From Lathyrus oleraceus (taxonomy: Eukaryota; Streptophyta; Magnoliopsida; Fabales; Fabaceae): a stretch of DNA of 64,000 nt. Shown here one piece after another: positions 44,147 through 55,912 of this stretch; position 1 is the stretch's first letter; each line of letters begins with the position of its first letter. Location of the stretch: the NCBI RefSeq assembly GCF_024323335.1, contig NC_066581.1, positions 446,735,816 to 446,799,815 of the forward strand. The letters run 5' to 3'. Position numbers and translations under genes: made by a program. The notes beneath the pieces are model-generated. The model saw only the letters and a list, made by a program, of their open reading frames with translations. It made no database searches and was not told the origin of the DNA.

Positions 44147-45958
44147 CTAAACTGAAGAAGGTCCCATAGAAGGCTCTGCATCATCAACCATCCTGGTAAA
44201 CTTCACGGCGAACCTGAGCTCAGTGTTCTCCTCCTGAAGTCTTCCCACCTCTTTTTGATGAATCTTCATCTGTTGGAAATAATGGTCCCTCTCACCAAGA
44301 TAATGATCTCTCTCAGCCATAATCTTCGCGTTCTCTTCTTCCTTAACTTTCAGCTTCGCTTCCCACTCTACAGTAAGGGCTTTGGCTCTAGCTTCCCTCT
44401 GAGTCTTCACAAGGACTTGTCTCCTCTTCTCATCTTCAATGACTTTCAACGCTCTCGCCAACTTCTCCTTGGTGCGGTCGTGCTCCTTCATGGATGACTC
44501 TAAAGCTTGGTTGATCTTACAGTAATAGGCGGTATCTATCTCAAAGCGCTTCACCTCCAGAGCATGTCTCTTAGCCTGGTCTTCTGCTTTCCCCTTGACT
44601 TCCCGATTAGCCATTTGAATTCTAGCAACACTCATTTCCAACTCAGTCTTCTCTGCTTGCAGTTGATCTTTTTCCCTCTTCATCTCAAGGAACTCTTCCA
44701 TACTGACAGAAGAACGTGGCTCCTCAATCAACGGATACCAAGGATCACCCACAGGAAACGATAGATGCGTGAGCTCAACCCTCTTTCTGAGCCAATCATC
44801 AAACAGGGGGAAAGACCTGTTATTAGCTCTACCAAAAGGGATCTTGCCTTTCCTTTGAATGTTACGCCACGCCTCAGACACTAGCTCCAACGACGACTGA
44901 TTACCCTCAACCGGGAAGTAACAAGACTCCTGAATCTCACACTCGAGAGGAGGAACCTCCATAGCAAACCCCATTTGCCTCTTAAGAAGCGTCGGGTTGT
45001 AATTAATACAACCTTGAACTCCCATAAGAGGTACATTGGGAAAGTTCCCGCAACTGTAAATAAAGTCTCGTCCAGCCTCATCAATGTGAGTCCAAGCTAT
45101 GTCCTTGGCTCTCAAACCCATCAGCTTGGTTGCCCAATTAACCGTATGGTCAAGAAGAACAAAGGCACCCCTGGAAGGCAAATATCTCATGAACCATTTA
45201 TATAACAGTTGAGCACAACATCTAACCAATCCCCCACGTCGCTTCTCGTTCCGATTATGGACCGAGTAATAGACATCCCCAACCAAGGTAGGAACAGGAT
45301 TCCTCTGAGCAAACACCCGGATGGCATTAATATCCACAAAATTCTCCTGATTAGGGAACAAGATGATTCCATAAATTCTTACAGCAAGCAGAGCACAGAC
45401 AGTCTTCCAATCACCCAAAACAACATGCTCCTTGGCTTTAGCCTCCAAGAAACTCAGATGAAAACCGGGCAACTTTCCCTTCTCCTTCAAACCTCCCTTA
45501 GTCACTTCGGGGCTCAAATAAAGAGCACGAGATATCTCGCCAACATCAGGTTCTTCCTTAGTGACATAGAAAGGAATCTGGTTTCTGATCTGAATACCCA
45601 GGATACCAGCATAATCCTCCATCACAGGTCCTAACAAGTAATCTGGGAAGACAAAGCATCTCAAACCAGGATCATAAAACTAGAGAAAAGTACGGATGGC
45701 GCTCCTATCCTCATCTGTGAGCCTGAAAACCATCTTCAGAATACCACCATAAGCCTCACGGAACATCCCCACATGGTCAGGCGTAATCAATGCTATCATA
45801 TCTTTCAACACGCGGATCTCTGGATCGAAGAAACTGTATACAACATCAGCTTTCAAGTCAGTCCTCATATCTGGAACAAGGATGCCTCTCAACCAGGATC
45901 TCAATCGAGAATGTACCCTGCATATGGATAAACATGAGTTAGATGCGGATAAATGCAA
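44147..45958 (-). pseudogene. Ogre ORF1, unknown function, one TAG
   Basis: One minus-strand frame with a single TAG at 45680-45682. The folded N-terminal part has SFFDPEIRVLKDMIALITPD, MFREAYGGILKMVFRL, then after the stop RCFVFPDYLLGPVMEDYAGI and ISRALYLSPEVTKGGL. The C-terminal 170 residues are a long charged coiled coil (KREKDQLQAEKTELEMSVAR ... GRLQEENTELRFAV). An upstream ORF1 is an Ogre hallmark, with no proven role; from memory the family is catalogued in Pfam as a DUF (DUF7745), not checked. The frame edge at 45958 is not an ATG; an acceptor-like ATATGCAG at 45918 precedes VHSRLRSWLRG, so the first exon may lie upstream. Confidence 0.8.
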
Positions 45959-46922
45959 AATGGGAATGATGCAGATGCATGAATGTAATGCATAGTGCCA
46001 TCCTCCAAGTCATCTGAACATCAACTATACTGGAGTCCGGCCTCTAAACTGATCACAACCATCTGAGGGACTAAGTAACCATAAATCCAACTCGGGGGTT
46101 CCGAAATAAATGGAACAGAGGATACCTCACCATCATCACAGGTAAATCACTGACCAAATAGCAACAAGATCCTCTGGATAAGCAACCCCAAATTCAACCC
46201 GGGGATCCGAAATAAACGGAACCCGCTGATAAATACCACGGACAGAACTCCGGCGTCTCAGAAATAAATATCCATAAATCCGACTTATAAATAGGACTCA
46301 GATCGCAAACCGAACCAAAGTCACCATCAAAGAGTCACCAACAAAACCTGTATCTGTAAGAATTAAAACCCTCCCTTCACAGGTGAATTCTAATAAGGTC
46401 ATCCTAAGGCGGATAATGGTCTCGACAATCGGACAAGATACTCAACGGGTTTGCCCTTTCGGGTGTGCCGTTGCAGCTCTCATAAGATCATCTAAACCAA
46501 AGATCCGGGAAAGAACGGCCACCGAAGTCAACAGCTCAAAAGAGATAAACCCAACCATAGTGGAAACTCCACAAGGAAGAGCTTCTCTCAGAAGAACCTC
46601 GTTCGGCTGTGGTATGTCACGTCGCAACATCATGTTAATCCAACATGTAAGGAGACATGAGACCACGCTAATCCTAGGTGTATACTCGGGCCTGGGTTTT
46701 AGCCCCACTCAGAACACCCACCCCAAATCAAAGGAACCAAACCTGTCTAGAATCCAGCACAGTGATAATATGATGCATGCAAACATATATGCAAATATAT
46801 ACAATCACAGTATAATAATCATAAATGCAATAAATAAGCAGTAAAAGCAACCCAAACTACCCTAGAGAGCGCTAGGATTGACTCGCTTAGGGAAGATGGA
46901 CCAGCAAGAGGTCAACTTCATT
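45959..46922 (-). other. Ogre D leader between primer site and ORF1
   Basis: No convincing frame. Repeated phrases of the type 'ccgaaataaacggaac' occur near 46098 and 46205. The minus-strand ORF 46442-46708 lacks family signature. The region probably holds the untranslated leader and packaging signal, and perhaps the 5' exon and intron of ORF1. Confidence 0.5.
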
Positions 46923-46940
46923 TCCCCAGCAGAGTCGCCA
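46923..46940 (-). other. Primer binding site of Ogre D (tRNA-Arg type)
   Basis: The minus strand reads TGGCGACTCTGCTGGGGA, two bases after the LTR end. Ogre elements are known for a tRNA-Arg-type primer with this start. Confidence 0.85.
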
Positions 46941-47485
46941 GCTATCGCAACGCAAAAAACAACCGGCGGAAAAAAAATGTTTACAGAGCCGGCACCGACG
47001 CTATTCATCCTATGACGGAAAGGAAGCGCAGGACTAACCTAAGAAAGGGAAAAGGAACGGTCTTACGACCAGAGATTGCAAGGTACGGGAGTCGGTTACC
47101 CAAGGGGAAGGTATTAGCACCCCTCACGTCCGTCGTACTCGACGGGATCCACGCTCAAAAGAATAGGAAAAGAATAGAATAAGGTTGCTAATAAACTGCT
47201 CAAAGAAATTGCACAAACTGGAATAATAAAATAGGTGAAAGAAGATGGAGGAAGTGGACTCAGCAGGATGTCGCATCCTGGGCCTACGTAGTTTGTCAGA
47301 AACAAACATCAGAGTCAACGTAGTTCGGGGAAATGGGAAACATGCTCGCTAGGACATCGCATCTTATGCCTACGTATCTTCTCTATCCAGAGGAAGAATG
47401 AGAGGACTCGTAGCTCGGCTAACGCACGCCGAAACAAAACACCAAAAAGAGACGCTGAGACGTCAAAAGAAACACTCAAAAGGAA

Positions 47486-47600
47486 ACAGAATGTCAATAC
47501 ATGGGCTTATATCCGACTCCAAACAAACAACACAAACAAGGAAACAGAAGGCCAATACATGGACTTACATCCAACTTCAAACAATAGCACACGCTAACCA
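47486..47600 (-). repeat. 58-bp minisatellite in Ogre D 5' LTR, two units
   Basis: Units start at 47486 and 47544. They correspond to the first (or third) and last units of the 3' LTR array. Confidence 0.9.
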
Positions 47601-50452
47601 GCGAACACCAAAGAAAAAGGTTATCAGATTGACAAACTAAAAGGGAGTCTGGAACTCGAGCCTAATAGTTGTCACACAAATACAAAGAGACGTTGAGACG
47701 TCAAAATAAACAAAAAGGTTGAAAAAGAAAAAAAGGCGCCCGGAGAGATCTCGCTCGATCTCCTGCCTACGTATCTCATCTGGTATGAGAATCAGGGCGA
47801 CGTAGTTCCCCTTAACAGGGGTACAACTCTCTCCTAACCAGAGACCAGGGAAACAACAAACTAAAAGGGAGACTAAGACTCGAGCATAATAGTTGTCATA
47901 CAATCCACAATCCCTAAGTTGAGGTCTCTAACAGAACCTAACTCACACAGGAAGCAAGTCAGCTCAAAAACATCAACACCAGTGAACAAGTATCACACAC
48001 TATATCCATACAAGAAGCCCAAACAATGGGTACGCATTAGTCAAGAGGGGTCATATCAACCTCGACAAACAAGCCAAATTGTAAGGGTAAACAGAAGCTC
48101 TTAACCACTAACATTGAGAGTTAGGGTGAGCAGATCAAAATGGTAATGAGGATGGGACCTCATGCTCTTAACCCTGGCCTAGGTGAGCTCAATGTCAAGG
48201 AAAGCATGGGGATCCAGAAAGAGGGACCCTATTCCACTTGACTGACTCTATACAAAGATCCACTCACTGAATAACAGGGGATTGATTGCTAATCCCTTCT
48301 ATCTGTCAATTGCCTCTTCACTTAGGAGGACTTATCAAGTAACATGCCTCACTTGGAGGTCTTTGACACAAATGTAAACAAACACAAACAGAGCCTCTTA
48401 AGGAGGACTTCAGCAAAAATGCCTGCCAAAAAGGTGACAGGACTTCCAGACTACATGGAGTAAGAATGCTAGACTACCTCAATGGTGTATCAACCACAAT
48501 CCAAAGCTTAAGCAGAAGCAAAGCTAGCAAGCAACTAATATACCTGTACAAAAGCTTAAATAGTTAATATCTCAATCAGAAAACCAACAGACAAATAATG
48601 GAACTTTCCATTATGTACAACTCAATGAGCAATGCTCAAGCAATCAAGTGAACCTATGAGCATCAATTAGAATCCTAGAAAACAATCAAATGTTAGAATT
48701 CATATCATTTGTATCTCACAAAGTGAGATCAAACCAATCATCAAGGCTAATGTCCAAACCTGAAACACAAAGCACAATTAGTTATGTACAAACACACTAG
48801 TGCAAAGACTAGGTCCAAAACCAAACCAAATGATCAAAACAGAAGTCAATATTTTGCACAAAGCAAGTTCAAACATATCACAAGATGTCCTCAAAAGGAC
48901 CAGCATCAATTCACAAGGCAAATGCATCAAATGATCAATGTAAGGCAAAGGCAACAAATGTACACCAAAATGGACAATCAAATTAGAAAATCCAAATCAA
49001 AACAGAAATGCATCCAATGGCTATGAAATTTTTTATATGAATTCCACATGTCATGAACAAACAATGTGCAGAAAATCATATCCATAAGAGTTCAAATGAT
49101 AGGTGAACAAAAATGCACAAATGCAATACCAAAAATGTGACACAAATTGTCACAGCATATCTTCATGTGTCCAAAATAGTGATAGCATATGATAAAAATA
49201 CCAAACCAAAGCTCAAAAATCATATCACATATGAGGATCAAGCATGCAAAATTTCAGATCAATTGGATCAACACATAGCATTTCACAAAGCATTTATTAT
49301 GACATATCAAATTGGCACCATGTTCAAATAAAAAATTCCAAATTAAAAATCCAGAATCAAACAATTCATGAAATAAATGCTATAAAAACTAGAGATAAAA
49401 ACAAAAATGTGGAAAAATAAATTGGGATCAATTTGGACCTTTTTACTATTTTTTATGATTTTTTAAAGTTGAAGAAAATAATGTGACATATTATGAAATA
49501 ATAAAAGAAAATGAAGTTTGAAAATAAATTAGAAAACGCATGAGCCAAGGATCGAACACACGCCAGGCGGGAGAAAACAAATGAGATTCAAAAATGCACA
49601 AGCCAGGACTCGAACACACGCAACCAAGGTCCAACACACTCAAGAAACGCTGCATTCCATTAAGTTGTGTGGCAGCCACATCACACGGTCAGTGCACACG
49701 CAGGCACGGTCAAACAAAGCCAGGCCAATGGAATAGCCAAACAGGCACGCACGTGGATCCGACGTGGACTAAACCCTAACCACACCAGACGGCGGCGCCA
49801 GTCGTCTTCTCCGACCAACCAGGCGGCGGCGGCGCCATGCAAAAATGCAGAATCCGACAAACTATATACCGTTCGAAAGCTCTTTCCACATACATTCCAA
49901 ATATCACAATCACTAATCCTAATTCTTCCTACATTTTCTGGATCGAAGGCAAACATTTTTGCAACCAAAACTTTAATTCAACATAGCATGCGCAATATTC
50001 ATCCATTTTCAAATCCAAACATATCAGTAAGCTCAGCAATGGAAGATCTTCATGATTATGTACATAAAATTGCAAAAAGAGAGGACGAAAATTTTACCTA
50101 CTTGAAATGGCAATGCACTATTCACGCGTATTCAAGCTTCCAAACTCTCCAGATCAACTTCCTGAACCTTGTTTCGAAGCTTTGTGCACAAAGAAACGCT
50201 TGAAAACTCCTAGATCTGATTCAATTCCAAGCTTCCATTAACATGTGATGCAGTTGAATCTGCTTGAAAACCAGCTCAATTGTCCAATCCAATGGTTGAA
50301 TCTTGCTTAATAGTGCATGATGATCAAGAATATGCAAAGAAATTGAAGAGTTATGTGAAGAAAAATGAAAATTGAAGAGAGAGAAAATTGGAGGGAAAAT
50401 GGAAAATTCTAGATCTCAAATTCTGTTATGAGCAAAAACAGTTAGGGTTTGG

Positions 50453-50462
50453 CTTTTATATG
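50453..50462 (-). promoter_or_regulatory. TATA box of Ogre D 5' LTR
   Basis: The minus strand reads CATATAAAAG, as in the 3' LTR. Transcription of D would start shortly downstream (leftwards). Confidence 0.65.
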
Positions 50463-51712
50463 GTGTGTTAATCACAATGCTAATCCACTTAGGCCTTGGT
50501 TAATTATGATTAAGGAAATATGAAGCAAAGTGCAAATTTGCAAAAATGTGCTACATGGCCATGCAACATGTGAACAGTACATGCAATGGCTTCAAATTCA
50601 CTTAAAATCAGCCAATGGTCATGATGGAATGGTTAAATTGCTTGTAGCTTGAGCCAAATTATAAATATGGGATTTCCCTCCAAAATGCACATGTGTGAAC
50701 AAATGATCATATGAGCTTCTTCCATGCATGGCAAGACTTGATTTGAAAAGTATTGGTCATGAGGAGTATTTTGCAAAAAGAATGGACCAATTTGGAGTTT
50801 TGGATCAAAAGTTATGCCACTTTGAAATTCCATGTATACTTTGTGATCATTTGACTATAACTTCCCAACCAATCATCAGATGATCATGAAATAGGACTTT
50901 TTGAAAAGGGGAGAGAAAGATCTTCAACTTTCATGTTCATCAAAAATCCATTTGAAGCTTTTTTTATGTTAATAAGTCAAGTTGAATGTGGACCAAAAAC
51001 TTGCCATTTTTGGAAACTTGAAATTACAAGTCACTTTCCATTTTTGGATATTTTTGCCATGACTTCAAAATCTTCAAGATAGATGTTTAGAATGACAAAT
51101 GGGCCTCTTTTGAACATTATTGAGGTGTATCAACTCATTTCCCCACCTCATAGCCCTTAGTTGACTGCACAGTTGACTTTTTGGTCCTCAGATGACCTTG
51201 AAATGCCCTGATCAGCTTGAGCCTCTACCACTTGAGGAAATTGCTCAAAAATGAAACCCTAACTCATGTAAGCTTATCAATATAACCATGTCATCTTCAT
51301 CCCAAGAAAATACCTCATCTCCTTGAGAAACCCTAGCTGGAAGAATGACATTGATTAGGGTTGACCAGAGGTCAGAACCCTAATCCAAAGGAACTTGGGA
51401 ATGCACTCTAAAACCCTTGATGATGATAAAACCATGATGATGGTAATGTATCCTTGAAGACAAGATAATGCTCAAGACCTTTAAAGGATCAGGAAACCCT
51501 AATTGAAGTGCAAACCCTCAGATGGTTGATCATCAATTCATAGAGACCCTCAGGCTTGAATCATGTAACTTCCCATCTTCTGAAAAGACTTTGGAGGATG
51601 ACCTTCTTATTTCACACCTGATATGCAAAATGCAATTCCTAATGCTCTAAGATATGAAATGCAATGTGTTAAACTAGTCTCAAGAAAGGAGGGTAAATTT
51701 TGAGGTGTTACA

Positions 51713-51717
51713 ACAGG
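51713..51717. repeat. Target-site duplication of Ogre D, right copy
   Basis: ACAGG, matching 29161-29165. Confidence 0.95.
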
Positions 51718-53275
51718 GACACACAATTTTGTTTCTTACTAAGCCATGATATCAAGTTGTTCCCCAAGAAGAAACATCCTCCTGATGTGCTTTTCCTATC
51801 ATCAGCACTTCCAGCCCAGCCAGAATCACAGTATCCAGTCAGCATAGATCCAGATCCGTGAGTATACTACATCCCATAGTCACTGGTGCCATTGACATAT
51901 TTCAGTATCCTTTTAACTTGATTTATGTTACTGATTTTTGGTTCAGCTTGATACCTAGCACAAACACCTACAACAAAATCAATGTCAGGTCTGCTTACTG
52001 TGAGATATAGTAGACTTCCTATCATGCTTCTGTAGAGACGTTGATCTACACTAACACCATTTTCATCTTTAGAGACTTTCAGATGTGTAGGAGCATGTGT
52101 CCTTTTATGACTTGCATTCTCCATGCCAAACTTCTTAACAATATTTTTGGCATATTTGCTTTGAGATAGAAAGATAAAATCTTCCATCTGCTTGACTTGT
52201 AGCCCAAGAAAATAGGTCAGCTCTCCAACAAGGCTGATTTCAAATTCAGACTGCATTTGTTTAACAAAATGTTCGACCATCTGAACTGACATCCCACCAA
52301 ACACAATATCATCCACATATATTTGAGCCACCATGAGTTTTCCTCCTTCATTCTTAACAAATAGGGTCTTGTCAATACCTCCCTTCCTGTATCCATTGTT
52401 AGTGAGGAACACTGTGAGTCTATCATACCAAGCCCTAGGAGCTTATTTCAAACCATAAAGGGCTTTCCTCAACTTGTACACATGCTTTGGAAGATTTGGA
52501 TCTATGAATCCTTTAGGTTGTTCAACATATACTTCCTCATTTAAGTAGCCATTCAAGAAGGCACTTTTTACATCCATTTGGAACAGTTTAAACTTCAGAA
52601 TACATGCCACTCCAAGCAATAGTCTAATGGACTCAAGGCGAGCTACAGGGGAAAATGTTTCATCAAATTCAACTCCTTCAACTTGAGTGTATCCTTGTTC
52701 TACTAATCTTTCTTTATTTTTAGTAACCACCCCTTGTTCATCAGATTTATTCTTATACACCCACTTTGTTCCTATGACATTTATTCCTTCAGGTGTTGGA
52801 ACCAGTTCCCATACTTCATTTCTCTTGAATTGGCCTAACTCTTCCTGCATGGCATTGATCCAGAACTCATCAGTCAAGGCTTCCTTGACATTCCTAGACT
52901 CAATCTTGGACACAAAACAGCCATGTGAGATCACTTCCTTTAATCTAGTTGTGACCCCTTTATTTGGGTCTCCTATAATGAGATCTTTAGGATGATCCTT
53001 CTGAATTCTGATGGAGGGTCCCTTATTAATTTTGTCAGCTTCAGGTTCAGTTTGAGTGAGTTCACTCTCATTACTTTTGTCTGGGAAATTAGCTGGGGGA
53101 TCATTTAGGGATGTCTCAACATCGTCTGTGACATCAGTCTGCTGATCATCAACCACAACATTGATAGATTCCATCATTACTTTAGTTCTGGAATTAAAGA
53201 CTCTAAATTCTCTGCTGTTTGTTGAGTAGCCCAAAAATATTCCTTCATCACTCTTGGGATCCATCTTCCTTCTTT
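51718..53275 (-). pseudogene. SIRE reverse transcriptase and first half of RNase H
   Basis: Minus-strand order: MDPKSDEGIFLGYSTNSREF (end of integrase/linker), an acidic linker, then the RT: WINAMQEELGQFKRNEVWEL, KWVYKNKSDEQGVV, LFQMDVKSAFLNGYLNEEVY, YKLRKALYGLK with a TAA at 52443-52445. The frame then continues with IYVDDIVFGG (YVDD intact), YFLGLQVKQME and LYLTVSRPDIDFVVGVCARY. A TAG at 51867-51869 precedes the RNase H start (CDSGWAGSADDRKSTSG near 51820), which is then cut by Ogre D. Function: cDNA synthesis. It is inactive because of the stops and the insertion. Confidence 0.92.
53271..53275. repeat. Target-site duplication of solo copia LTR, left copy
   Basis: CTTTG; the partner is at 54577-54581. 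Both flanks lie in the SIRE pol frame. Confidence 0.85.
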
Positions 53276-54576
53276 GTGTTGGTTTAAGCCCTAGAGGCCA
53301 ATACTTTTGGTACTTGCATCGAATTATTTATTAATTAATAAAAGGCTTTTTCTTTATTATGTTTGATTAATAAAGTCCCTAGAATAGCTAGTCCGTTTAA
53401 TGTATCAAGTATGACTTAATCATGAGATCACATTAAACATAAGGACACTATTCTTAAAGTATCCATAGTCGAGCTTTATTGTGAAGTGGGATAACATTAA
53501 AGCATTAAGACTATTATGTTTGTAGACTGATGATCACATCTCATGGATCATGGATAAGGAGTTATCAAGTCTTAAACATAGGTATGAATATTAAGAGTAA
53601 TATTTATACCGGATTGACCCGCTATGAGAATACTATATAGAAAGTTATGCAAAGTGTCATAAGTTATTCTCATGGTGATAATGGTGTATGCCACTCTTCG
53701 ACCTGAAACCAGTATGGACCCTAGATGTAGAGTCGAGTGCTTTGTTGTTAATCCAACGTTGTCCGTAGCTGGATAACCATAAAGACAGTTGATGGGTACT
53801 CCACAAAGCATGCTGAGGGACATGAGTGTCCTAGATGGAATTTGCCCATCCTGCGTAACAGGATAAATGTCTATGGGCCCAATATTGAACTGGATAAGGA
53901 TGACATGATCTATACCTTATGTTCAATATAGACATAAGGGCAAAGGGGTAATATACACATAATTATTATCACAGGAGGTTTTGTCAGATCATATGACATT
54001 TTCGTGTCTTGGGTAGCAGTGATGTGTTGCTAGATATCGCTCACTATTTATTATGTTAAATGCGTGATTTAATATAATTGCCAACGTCGCGAAAACCTAC
54101 AGGGTCACACACAAAGGACGGATTGATGAGAAATAGAGTAACTAAGGAACACCGTAAGGTACGGTGCACTTAAGTGGAAGACGAAATATGGTAAGGTACC
54201 ATATACTTAAGTGATTTTGGCATATTATGAGATATGGGCCAAAATACACTTAAGTGAGCTTTTTAGCTTGAAGCCCACACAAGTGGTTCTATAAATAGAA
54301 CCCTTGGGTAGAAGCATTGTCACTAAGACTAACACTCAAGTGAAGACTTGGAATTTCATTTCCCTCTCTCTCTCACTCAAAACCTTCATTCGTACCAGCT
54401 AGCACTGAGATTGAAGGAATCTGTTTGTGTGGGATGAGTAGAGATGTTGTCATCGTTCAACGTTCATGATCGCCACAAGAGGTAACGATTCTATCACTGA
54501 TCATGACCATTCGTAAGGATCACTAAATGGAGAAATTTTTAAATTCCGCTGCGCCTTGGATGGCAATTCTCCTTCA
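53276..54576 (+). repeat. Solo LTR of a different Ty1/copia family
   Basis: 1301 bp from TGTTGGTTTAAGCCC to ...CTCCTTCA, with TG/CA ends and the CTTTG TSD. It has one TATA box and no primer site, polypurine tract or coding region, so it is a single LTR left by recombination. The terminal 'aaattccgctgcgccttgga' phrase looks familiar from abundant legume copia LTRs (Angela-like), but I cannot confirm the lineage. It lies in opposite orientation to SIRE. Confidence 0.8.
54289..54298 (+). promoter_or_regulatory. TATA box of the solo copia LTR
   Basis: ctataaatag, about 280 bp before the LTR end, followed by a plausible transcription start. This sets the LTR on the plus strand. Confidence 0.7.
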
Positions 54577-54581
54577 CTTTG
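54577..54581. repeat. Target-site duplication of solo copia LTR, right copy
   Basis: CTTTG, matching 53271-53275. Confidence 0.85.
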
Positions 54582-55330
54582 TTCACGATCAGTCAAGATA
54601 TAATATTTACTACCAAACATATGGAAGTATTTGACTGTAGGTCTTCTCCCTTTCCAGAATTCATATAAAGTAGTTGGAGTCCCTTTCTTCAAGGTTACTC
54701 TGTTGTGAACCTAGAAAGCTGGGTTCATAGCTTCAGCCTAGAAGTGGTAGAGCAATTTCTTAGCATGAATCATAGCTCTGGCTGATTCTTGGAGAGTTAT
54801 ATTTTTTCTTGCTACCACACCATTTTGCCGAGGAGTAATGGGAGATGAGAACTCATGACTAATTCCTTCTGATGCACAGAATCCAGCAAATTTGCTGTTC
54901 TCAAATTCCTTCCCATGATCACTTCTGATTTTGATAACCTGACTTTCCTTTTCTCTTTGAAGTCTTAGACAAAGATCTTTGAAGACTTCAAATACATCCG
55001 ATTTTTCTCTTATAAAATTGACCCAGGTGTATCTGGAGAAGTCATCTATCACTACATAAGCATACTTCTTCCCACCAAGACTTTCCACCTGCATGGGTCT
55101 CATCAAGTCCATATGGAGAAGTTCCAGCACTCTGGAAGTGGTGTCATGTCTGAGCTTCTGATGTGACATCTTTGTCTATTTTCCAATATAACACTCCCCA
55201 CAAACTCTTCCTTCATCAATCTTTAAGTTGGGAATTCCTCTAACAGCTTCAACAGATATAATCCTCTTCATTCCTTTAAGATTCAGATGGCCCAATCTTT
55301 GATGCCATATCTTCCCTTCTTCTTCTTTGG
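54577..55330 (-). pseudogene. SIRE integrase, broken
   Basis: Minus-strand core: zinc-finger part around 55180-55330 (KGMKRIISVEAVRGIPNLK, CGECYIGK), a TAG just before TKMSHQKLRHD, then LELLHMDLMRPMQVE (first Asp), YAYVVIDDFSRYTWVNF and KIRSDHGKEFENSKF (second Asp). The site of the catalytic Glu reads NGVVARKN, so Glu is replaced by Ala. The C-terminal part (GTPTTLYEFWKGRRPTVKYF, MFGSKYYILTDREQ) is cut by the solo LTR. It would integrate the cDNA. It is inactive on at least three counts. Confidence 0.88.
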
Positions 55331-55912
55331 CTAGAGTACACATTGATGAATAACCAGTTTCTTGAGAACTCCAGATATAGAGGTTGTCCTTAGACGTGAC
55401 TCCTTCATGATCACTTCATTTTCTTTATTAGTAATCAGACATTCATTTTTTATGAAGTTTACAGTTAGACCTTGGTCACATAGTTGATTGATGCTTATTA
55501 GGTTTGCAGTCAGTCCCTTAACAAGTAGGACATTGTCAAGGTTAGGGACTCCATGGCAGTTAAGCTTACTAATCCCCTTGATTTCACCCTTTGCTCCATC
55601 ACCAAAGGGTACATAGCTGGTGGCATGAGGATGAAGGCCAGTTAGCAGGTTTTTGTTTCCAGTCATGTGTCTGGAGCATCCACTATCAAAATACCAGTCT
55701 TCTTTGGCTGAAACTCTGAAGGAAGTGTGAGCTATCAGGTTTGTAACACCAGTCCTAGGAACCCATTGTTTTTTGTTGACAGGAATGTGATGTTTGGGTC
55801 TAGGTTGATGATGAGAAGGACTATGATATCCATACAACTTATAACATGATGGTTTTATGTTGCCAAATTTTCCACAGTAATGACATCTCCATCTTTGATG
55901 TTTCCCTTTCTG
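55331..55912 (-). pseudogene. SIRE second zinc knuckle and aspartic protease
   Basis: The minus-strand frame after a TAG at 55913-55915 reads a second zinc-knuckle-like motif CHYCGKFGNIKPSC, where the usual His is Asn. The copia protease follows with WYFDSGCSRHMTG (active-site DSG), then GVPNLDNVLLVKGLTANLIS. The frame ends at 55331 after a frameshift near 55370, and the integrase goes on in another frame. The protease matures the polyprotein. Confidence 0.85.

Larger units (their letters stand above)
29166..51712 (-). mobile_element. Full-length Ogre element D (Ty3/gypsy, Tat lineage)
   Basis: 22,547 bp with 4.8-4.9-kb LTRs, the ACAGG TSD, a primer site starting TGGCGACTCTG and, on the minus strand, ORF1, gag, protease, a probable intron, RT, RNase H, archaeal-type RNase H and integrase. 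A 2.4-kb repeat-rich 3' non-coding region follows. Size, extra ORF1, primer site and double RNase H are all Ogre marks. The coding capacity is nearly complete: one stop in ORF1, one in gag, one 1-bp frameshift in protease, and two stops in pol. It is the youngest large insertion here, since it lies inside SIRE and nothing lies inside it. Confidence 0.95.
46943..51712 (-). repeat. Ogre D 5' LTR
   Basis: 4770 bp; on the minus strand it starts TGTAACACCTC at 51712 and ends GTTGCGATA at 46943 (CA mutated to TA). Long stretches differ from the 3' copy by only an occasional base (for example 48780-49320 against 31170-31735), so D is relatively young. It has two minisatellite units, against four in the 3' LTR. 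Confidence 0.95.

Noticed and set aside
53276..54576. Complete small non-autonomous element (TRIM-like)
   Set aside because: There are no two terminal repeats, primer site or polypurine tract inside; one TATA box and TG/CA ends fit a single LTR.
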